Assembly: GCA_003118195.1 (NCBI GenBank)
Contig: BEXV01002419.1
Location: 2,233 to 14,800 of the forward strand
DNA length: 12,568 bases
From: Hemicentrotus pulcherrimus
Taxonomy: Eukaryota; Echinodermata; Echinoidea; Camarodonta; Strongylocentrotidae
Direction of reading: 5' to 3'
The stretch's first letter is position 1. The number at the start of each line of letters is the position of its first letter. A program made the position numbers and the translations under genes. The notes beneath the pieces are model-generated. The model was not told where the DNA came from, made no database searches, and saw nothing but the letters and a program-made list of their open reading frames with translations. Positions 9,201-12,568 of the stretch are shown here, piece by piece.

Positions 9201-12035
9201 CGGTAAGCTCACTGTCCTATTCCTTTAAATCAAGCCTCGTTTAAATATGAAGCGGTATGTGATGATGCATGCAAAGTGTAATTCGCACTTTAAAATTCTG
9301 TATGCATTGACACATGGCTAAGTAAATTCCTGTATGACCATTATTGTCATTCAATTACATGTTTTTAAAAAAACATGCGGCAGTTAATTTTGAGTGAGTT
9401 TACCCCGCAGTATCTTAACGAGCCTGATTTACTTAGAAATGTAAAAACATTACCGGTATGTTGGTCGCTGTGTTTGTATATATTACAGGGTGCAAAAAAG
9501 AAATCTTTAACTTAATTGTCATGAAACAGATTCTTTTTGGATAATACCTCCATGCTTTGTCATTCTTTTTCTTCTTGTATTCGCTGGTTGTTTTCAAATT
9601 TAATGTATATCTCAGAATCAACACTGAGCCGGGCTGATTATTAAGGGTATAAACCAAGTCGGAGATACTTCATGTATAAAACAAATTACTAAAATATCCA
9701 CAGATCTTTTAAAATTGAGAAGTTGAGCTTTGTGTTATTTAGAATAGTCAGAGTTAAGAGTTGTTTGATGAAGTATCTTGATAATAATAATAATAATTAA
9801 AAAAATTGTGCTTATTAAGTGCTTACCATGGAAGTCTCTAAGCGCAATAACAAACAAAATGTAATGATAAACAATTTCATATTGAATACAAAACAAAACA
9901 GTGCAAATAAACCTACAAATTACAATAGAAATGGAATATACATGAGTGTGAACAGAGTAAGTTTATCATCAAAAGCAGTTTTGAATAAATGTGTCTTAAA
10001 CAAGTTTTGAATTGGTTAACAATCTGACAGTTTTTGACATTTAAAGGTAATTTGTTTCCAATATATATTGGGATTTATTGTTTTAATTAGTGTCCGATTT
10101 CTGTCTTCTGTCCATCCTTGTGTTTAAGTCAGATGAGTGCGAGACCTGAAGCTCCAATATGTATTGTACTTGCTGCTGTATTTTTCAATTTTGTAGTACC
10201 GACCATCTCTTTCATGTTCTAATTCTTTTTTCTTTTGACAATTTTAGGCAACAACAACAGGAATTATCCATTTTTCCAAGCAACGTCCTACAAGAATGAT
10301 GCTGACTCAGTTTACAAATCCTTCCAGATTCGAGTTAAGAGATCTATACGTATCAGATCCTGCTATTGCCGTTTTTGGGGCACCTGTTGACGCTTATATT
10401 GGCAGCCCAAGTTTATATCATGAGGTATGTACAGTATACGGCACGAGAATATATCATGGGGTTTGTATGAGGCATGAGTATATATCATGTGGCATGTATG
10501 CAGCTCGAGTATATATTATCAGGTATGTATGCAGCACGATTACATACATGAGGTATTCAATTGGGATTCAATGGGGACATTCAATGGGGATTCAATTGGA
10601 TTTTCGTTCTGGGGTATGTATTCACCCCAAGTATTTATCATCAAGTATATATGCAGCCCGAGTACATATTATCAGGTATATTATCAGGTAATTCTTTGTG
10701 CTACACATATAAGCTCCCTTCAACACAGATATCATGGGACAGTCATACCAAAAGGATTGTAAATTTTTGTATAACTGTCGTTATGGAATTGCAAAGCCAT
10801 TACATTGCGAAAGTCAATCTTTCAACCATTTTCGTGCAAAATTGCATGTGTGACGAATGAGCAACTGTGTATATGAGGCATAGAAAGCACACTTTGCGAC
10901 CCCATGTTTAATTATGTGACAAGTGGTTTTTCTCATTTTGAAATTTTACCAAAACATGTACAATCCTTATTCTCAAACAGCTGCACATCGCTGATTATCA
11001 CAAAATGTGAGTAAAAAAAAGTGTATGAAATTCAATACAATTTCTAATGATATCTACAATCCCAAATTGTATGTATGAAATTATTAAAACAAAATTGAGA
11101 TGTGTTTCCATTTTTTCTTCACGTTTCAGTTCCTGATTTATTTGTATTTTTTTTTACTATAAAGTAAATCGGAGATCCTGTACAAAATCTTCAAATTACT
11201 GAGGCAGCATTTATATTGTTAGATATTTAGAAAGCTTGTTTATAAACATTAATTAGCATAAATTAAACCTATTTCACGGTGGAGCAAAGTGTGATCGAAA
11301 TACCTAGTCTGTTTGTCATGAGTCTTATATCTAAAATGTTAATGTTCATTTTCATGTTTTACAAGGTGTTCGAAAGCAGGACCCATGCAGGATTTTTCTC
11401 AGCCCTGAGGAACAGACTGAGAACATTAGAGGCAAGCCCATGGGGCGCGGATAACAATGACGTCATTAATACGCTTAGCACTGCTGTCATGTTTACATGG
11501 AAGGACTTTCAACCTCCTGGTTCAACTCCTGGGGAAGAGGTACGATGATTCGATCATAAATAAAACTTCATGTTACAAATTTCATGCAAAGATGATACAA
11601 AGGTTATCAAAAGTTCATATAAGTTGATCTAATTTTTCTGAAACAACCTTTTATCTTACATAATATGTCACATCTGTGTTATTGCCTCAAATACGTTAAC
11701 CGGTAAATAGAATGTAGGTGACATTGAGAAAAATTGATTTTTATATTTAATGAACCAATTACCTATTTTTTTCTCTCTATTCTGACTACCTCCTTCCAAT
11801 TCACTCGGCATTGCAGATGGCGACGTACCAGGCAATAGTATTTACTAACGGAGCAAGAACAGGCGTACTGATGTTCTATGAGCAAGGTAGTTTCAGCTGG
11901 AATCCCCAATCCAAGGCGGTTCCAGCTAGGATCGGATACAACTCTAAGGATACATGGGCGAACCGGTTACTAGAATCCGATCTTAACGCAAGCTACAAAC
12001 CAGACCAGTCTATTGGATCACAGTCGGGGACTGAG
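130..12035 (+). CDS. Partial multi-exon gene: mucin-like GTTP-repeat protein with NIDO domain
   Basis: Seen: 31 exons joinable with consistent phase. Twenty-seven phase 1-1 exons encode repeats of Gly-Thr-Thr-Pro, and exon 28 carries the same repeats in frame into unique sequence that continues through three phase-0 exons. No repeat exon has a stop in this frame, while the introns do. Variation within repeats is largely synonymous (ACA/ACG/ACT, CCA/CCT/CCG, GGA/GGT/GGC). The predicted fragment is about 1050 residues: about 780 of repeats, then the unique part with a NIDO domain. Known: NIDO domains occur in nidogen, MUC4, SNED1 and alpha-tectorin, all extracellular or membrane-anchored proteins, and Thr/Pro-rich repeats are usual O-glycosylation scaffolds. 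Inferred: a secreted or surface mucin of MUC4-like layout. No signal peptide, start codon or stop codon is in the window, so both ends are missing. No cysteine appears in the visible coding sequence. It could instead be another NIDO-containing matrix protein. Confidence 0.75.
441..512 (+). CDS. Repeat exon 2 (6 GTTP repeats)
   Basis: Intact TTCTTCCCTCAG acceptor and CAG|GTTAGG donor, phase 1-1. The third repeat reads Ala-Thr-Thr-Pro (GCAACGACGCCT), a variant shared with exons 6, 19 and 24. Confidence 0.78.
761..808 (+). CDS. Repeat exon 3 (4 GTTP repeats, usual acceptor lost)
   Basis: Acceptor AG changed to AT at 747-748; the internal CCAG ending at 760 is the next AG and preserves phase. 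The ancestral exon would start at 749 with 5 repeats. One repeat has Met in place of Thr (ACAATGCCT). Confidence 0.6.
1048..1107 (+). CDS. Repeat exon 4 (5 GTTP repeats)
   Basis: Intact CTCAG acceptor. Contains Gly-Thr-Thr-Ala and Gly-Thr-Lys-Pro variants; related to exons 13 and 22, which have lost the acceptor that this copy keeps. Confidence 0.76.
1345..1500 (+). CDS. Long repeat exon 5 (13 repeats, 156 bases)
   Basis: Acceptor TTGTCCCCTCAG. The split first codon is G|AA, so the exon opens with Glu. Degenerate repeats include Thr-Pro-Ile-Thr-Thr-His-Gly and Val-Thr-Thr-Pro-Ala. It is the oldest-looking member of a trio with the exons at 4286 and 7108, all 156 bases. Confidence 0.8.
1743..1814 (+). 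CDS. Repeat exon 6 (6 GTTP repeats)
   Basis: Intact acceptor and donor. Has Ala-Thr-Met-Pro and Gly-Lys-Thr-Pro variants. The preceding intron shares the distinctive GTAATAAAAAAAAC stretch with the intron before exon 19, marking these two units as close copies. Confidence 0.77.
2068..2139 (+). CDS. Repeat exon 7 (6 repeats, usual acceptor lost)
   Basis: The acceptor region reads CCCTCATAAAC, so both the AG and the following G are changed. The internal CTCCAG ending at 2067 restores a phase-1 acceptor. A degenerate stretch (Gly-Thr-Arg-Pro-Arg-Asn-Met-Pro) makes this the least regular short exon, but it has no stop. It ends ACAACAACAG before the donor. Confidence 0.57.
2379..2462 (+). CDS. 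Repeat exon 8 (7 GTTP repeats)
   Basis: Intact TTCTTCCCTCAG acceptor; regular repeats with a single Glu-Thr-Thr-Pro. Two internal CAG|GTACAA sequences could act as weaker in-phase donors. Confidence 0.78.
2703..2798 (+). CDS. Repeat exon 9 (8 GTTP repeats)
   Basis: Intact acceptor and donor. Among the most regular exons; one Gly-Thr-Thr-Thr replaces Pro. Confidence 0.78.
3038..3121 (+). CDS. Repeat exon 10 (7 repeats, GITFG variant)
   Basis: Intact acceptor. Carries Gly-Ile-Thr-Phe and Gly-Lys-Thr-Pro variants; the Ile-Thr-Phe change is shared with exons 15 and 16. Confidence 0.77.
3362..3445 (+). CDS. Repeat exon 11 (7 repeats)
   Basis: Intact acceptor. Has Ala-Met-Thr-Pro and Ile-Thr-Thr-Pro variants. 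It lies at the left of the 1.4-kb block whose second copy holds exon 20, identical by eye. Confidence 0.77.
3700..3747 (+). CDS. Repeat exon 12 (4 repeats, usual acceptor lost)
   Basis: CTCATGAAC at the old acceptor (ancestral start 3688); internal CCAG ends at 3699. Copied as exon 21. Confidence 0.6.
3999..4046 (+). CDS. Repeat exon 13 (4 repeats, usual acceptor lost)
   Basis: CTCATGAAC at the old acceptor (ancestral start 3987); internal CCAG ends at 3998. Contains Gly-Lys-Lys-Pro. Exon 4, its relative, still has the intact AG, so the acceptor change may be secondary here. Copied as exon 22. Confidence 0.58.
4286..4441 (+). CDS. Long repeat exon 14 (13 repeats, 156 bases)
   Basis: Same layout as exon 5, with G|AA first codon and the Ile-Thr-Thr-His-Gly stretch. 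Additional changes Leu-Thr-Thr-Pro and Ala-Ile-Thr-Leu are shared with exon 23. Confidence 0.79.
4683..4766 (+). CDS. Repeat exon 15 (7 repeats, GITFGK variant)
   Basis: Intact acceptor and donor. Identical by eye to exon 16. Its downstream intron carries a 35-base deletion. Confidence 0.78.
4971..5054 (+). CDS. Repeat exon 16 (7 repeats, copy of exon 15)
   Basis: Exon plus following intron repeat the preceding 288 bases exactly by eye, including the shortened 204-base intron. Confidence 0.78.
5259..5330 (+). CDS. Repeat exon 17 (6 repeats)
   Basis: Intact acceptor. Two repeats begin with Val (GTAACGACGCCT and GTTACAACACCA). Confidence 0.77.
5584..5631 (+). CDS. Repeat exon 18 (4 perfect repeats, usual acceptor lost)
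   Basis: CTCATGAAC at the old acceptor (ancestral start 5572); internal CCAG ends at 5583. Unusually rich in CCG proline codons. Confidence 0.6.
5873..5944 (+). CDS. Repeat exon 19 (6 repeats)
   Basis: Intact acceptor. Nearly the same as exon 6, differing in Gly-Thr-Thr-Pro where exon 6 has Gly-Lys-Thr-Pro. Confidence 0.77.
6184..6267 (+). CDS. Repeat exon 20 (7 repeats, copy of exon 11)
   Basis: Intact acceptor; offset from exon 11 is exactly 2822 bases. Confidence 0.77.
6522..6569 (+). CDS. Repeat exon 21 (4 repeats, usual acceptor lost)
   Basis: Copy of exon 12 including the AT in place of AG (ancestral start 6510); internal CCAG ends at 6521. Confidence 0.6.
6821..6868 (+). CDS. Repeat exon 22 (4 repeats, usual acceptor lost)
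   Basis: Copy of exon 13 including the lost AG (ancestral start 6809) and Gly-Lys-Lys-Pro; internal CCAG ends at 6820. Confidence 0.58.
7108..7263 (+). CDS. Long repeat exon 23 (13 repeats, copy of exon 14)
   Basis: Matches exon 14 throughout by eye, with the same split G|AA start and the same Leu and Ile changes. Confidence 0.79.
7511..7582 (+). CDS. Repeat exon 24 (6 repeats)
   Basis: Intact acceptor preceded by a small TTTATA duplication that makes the intron 247 bases, the longest in the array. One Pro is replaced by Leu (CTA). Confidence 0.76.
7823..8002 (+). CDS. Longest repeat exon 25 (15 repeats, 180 bases)
   Basis: Acceptor TTGTCCCCTCAG, as in the 156-base exons. Its first half matches their degenerate pattern (Arg-Thr-Thr-His-Gly, Arg-Val-Thr-Thr-Pro-Ala); its second half adds regular GTTP/GTTA repeats. 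No stop in frame. Confidence 0.8.
8241..8336 (+). CDS. Repeat exon 26 (8 repeats)
   Basis: Acceptor TTTCCCCTCAG. Ile replaces the first Thr in two repeats; the last two repeats end in Leu, so the donor reads CTAG|GTTAGG rather than CCAG. Confidence 0.76.
8576..8719 (+). CDS. Repeat exon 27 (12 repeats, 144 bases)
   Basis: Acceptor TTTTTCCCCTCAG. Resembles the long exons (Val-Thr-Thr-Pro-Ala block) but lacks their opening. The last single-repeat-type exon before the junction with NIDO sequence. Confidence 0.79.
8964..9202 (+). CDS. Junction exon 28: GTTP repeats fused to start of NIDO region
   Basis: Acceptor TATTTTCCCCCAG; donor ACG|GTAAGC, close to consensus. Phase 1 in, phase 0 out, 239 bases. 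The first 30 or so residues are degenerate GTTP/GATS repeats, ending in a Thr/Pro run. Unique sequence then begins with Glu-Leu-Tyr-Phe-Ser-Phe and ends with ENSLYFFLT, which fits the beta-strand lead-in before a NIDO domain. This exon fixes the reading frame of the whole array, because the repeats and the unique domain share one open frame. Confidence 0.83.
9203..10247 (+). other. Intron 28 (1045 bases)
   Basis: GT-AG intron between exons 28 and 29, phase 0. The left half (9203-9780) has no gene or clear repeat that I can identify. The right half holds an interspersed-repeat-like segment. Confidence 0.82.
9781..10015. repeat. Interspersed-repeat-like segment with (ATA)n run
   Basis: Begins with (ATA)5-6 and is followed by GCTTATTAAGTGCTTA and TCTCTAAGCGC. 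It ends in a TTTTGAATAAATGTGTCTTAA-like stretch. From general knowledge, 'TAAGCGCTT' blocks beside ATA microsatellites are common in dispersed repeats of marine invertebrates; family and boundaries cannot be assigned without a repeat library. Confidence 0.42.
10248..10424 (+). CDS. Exon 29: N-terminal part of NIDO domain
   Basis: Acceptor ACAATTTTAG; donor GAG|GTATGT; 59 codons, phase 0-0. It opens ATTTGIIHFSK, resembling the NIDO 'NG-isF' strand. Near its end it has DPAIAVFGAPVDAYIG, the counterpart of the family's I-A-P-F-W-A-D-V-D motif. The expected Trp is replaced by Gly and the first Asp by Pro. Similarity is judged by eye from family knowledge. Confidence 0.82.
10407..10690 (+). repeat. 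Degenerate minisatellite of about 31 bp starting at the exon 29 donor
   Basis: Successive copies resemble CGAGTATATATCATCAGG followed by TATGTATGCAG. The first copy overlaps the last codons of exon 29 and its donor. A CCCAAGTATTTATCAT copy returns at 10626. The run is interrupted at 10555-10599 by four ATTCAATGGGG-like units. Confidence 0.72.
10425..11365 (+). other. Intron 29 (941 bases)
   Basis: GT-AG intron, phase 0. The donor end is occupied by the minisatellite. From about 10691 to 11365 it is AT-rich and I see nothing recognisable. Confidence 0.8.
11366..11539 (+). CDS. Exon 30: central part of NIDO domain
   Basis: Acceptor TGTTTTACAAG; donor GAG|GTACGA; 58 codons, phase 0-0. It begins VFESRTHAGFF and contains AVMFTWKDFQPPG, matching the NIDO 'v-v-T-W-d-x-V' strand with its conserved Trp. 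The stretch before it (SALRNRLRTLE) looks helical, as expected between these strands. Confidence 0.83.
11540..11816 (+). other. Intron 30 (277 bases)
   Basis: GT-AG intron, phase 0, ending in a long pyrimidine-rich stretch (TTTTTTTCTCTCTATTCTG onward). No other feature seen. Confidence 0.82.
11817..12035 (+). CDS. Exon 31: C-terminal part of NIDO domain
   Basis: Acceptor CATTGCAG after a pyrimidine-rich tract; donor GAG|GTATAT; 73 codons, phase 0-0. MATYQAIVFTNGARTGVLMF followed by YEQGSFSWN matches the most diagnostic NIDO segment (t-F-Q-a-v-L-x-t-d-G then f-Y-x-x-I-x-W). AVPARIGYNS corresponds to the family's A-x-v-G-f strand. One N-glycosylation sequon, Asn-Ala-Ser, lies near the end. The initial ATG is an internal codon, not a start. 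Confidence 0.85.
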
Positions 12036-12568
12036 GTATATACAGTAATTATATGATATTGAATGGCCTTTAGTAGGTCCAGGTTCAATCCCACCAGCTG
12101 ATGAGCACATTTATTTAAGCTCACAAAAGAGCGTCATTCAATATTATTATTATCATTGTATGGAATCTAATTTCTGAATTTGCCCATCAGATTCCTCTGT
12201 TTTTGTACCAGAGGGCAAAACATATTTTGTCCTAGCATTATAGCCAAGCATTTTGCAAGGCTTTGTACGCGTGCATTAATTTGATTTGATTTAGATTTGA
12301 TATCTATATTTATTATCAGGTGGGCTGTATCTTATACAGACCACCTTATAATTTTGTTAAAATTGCCTTTATTATCAGGTGGGCTGTATCTAATACAGAC
12401 CACCTTATATTTTTGTTAAAATCGCCTTTATCAGGTGGGCTGTATCTATACAGACCACCTTATAATTTTGTTAAAATTGCCTTTATCAGGTGGGCTGTAT
12501 CTTATACAGACCACCTTATAATTTTGTTAAAATTGCCTTTATTTATTATTTATTATATTCCCCATAGA
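12036..12568 (+). other. Start of intron 31, open at the right edge
   Basis: Follows the GAG|GTATAT donor. No further exon is evident. It carries a Pol III B-box-like match at 12082-12092, a short GATTT-rich run near 12278-12300, and the hairpin repeat array. Confidence 0.72.
12312..12540. repeat. Four tandem copies of a hairpin-forming repeat, 55-59 bp period
   Basis: Each copy contains AGGTGGGCTGTAT, a 2-3 base loop, then ATACAGACCACCT: 13-base arms with one internal G/A mismatch. Copies begin at 12318, 12377, 12433 and 12488. The linker holds a second small palindrome, AATTTT-GTT-AAAATT (AT-variant in copy 2). Loops differ (CTT, CTA, CT, CTT) while the stems are unchanged. Confidence 0.9.

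Noticed and set aside
9433..9657. Minus-strand 74-codon open frame in intron 28
   Set aside because: No recognisable domain, basic low-complexity stretch, and position inside an intron. It could be repeat-derived, but I cannot support a gene.
10296..10691. Extended exon 29 reading through the minisatellite (131 codons)
   Set aside because: The NIDO sequence is continuous only if the donor at 10424/10425 is used; the extension is tandem-repeat sequence and its later donors are out of phase.
11811..12056. Start of an independent gene at the ATG of exon 31
   Set aside because: The ATG sits directly after a good CAG acceptor and the encoded sequence is the middle of a NIDO domain, so it is an internal methionine.
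1..12568. Viral, toxin, transposase or bacterial genes
   Set aside because: None of the readable frames on either strand shows such a domain.

Overview
This is eukaryotic, intron-rich, AT-biased DNA, most like an animal and probably a marine invertebrate. The sequence shows GT-AG introns, phase-compatible exons, an extracellular metazoan domain and interspersed-repeat debris. I cannot name the species. No bacterial-type gene, rRNA or complete tRNA was seen.

The window appears to hold the middle of one large plus-strand gene that enters from the left and leaves to the right. From 1 to about 8963 it is a tandem array of 27 repeat units of roughly 290-420 bp. Each unit carries one small exon of perfect 12-base multiples encoding Gly-Thr-Thr-Pro repeats, with pyrimidine-rich acceptors and an identical CAG|GTTAGG donor. 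Every exon is phase 1-1. Introns between them are almost all 236-247 bases, with two of 204. Eight units have lost the usual acceptor AG (it reads AT). In each, the next AG is the first CCAG inside the exon, 12 bases on, which keeps the phase.

From 8964 the array joins unique coding sequence. Exon 28 starts with the same Gly-Thr-Thr-Pro repeats and runs in frame into a NIDO (nidogen extracellular) region, which continues through exons at 10248-10424, 11366-11539 and 11817-12035. With the repeats, the visible part encodes about 1050 residues: about 780 of mucin-like Thr/Pro/Gly sequence, then about 270 residues of unique NIDO-containing sequence. The architecture (long Thr-rich O-glycosylation domain followed by NIDO) recalls MUC4-type mucins, in which AMOP and VWD domains follow NIDO. 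Those would lie beyond the right edge if present.

The array has several layers of duplication: a 12-base minisatellite inside exons, the unit of about 300 bases, a three-unit higher-order block seen three times, a near-identical 1.4-kb block copied at an offset of 2822, and a perfect 288-bp tandem copy. The NIDO introns hold their own oddities: a minisatellite seeded by a splice donor (10407-10690), an interspersed-repeat-like segment with an (ATA)n run (9781-10015), and four tandem copies of a strong hairpin (12312-12540).
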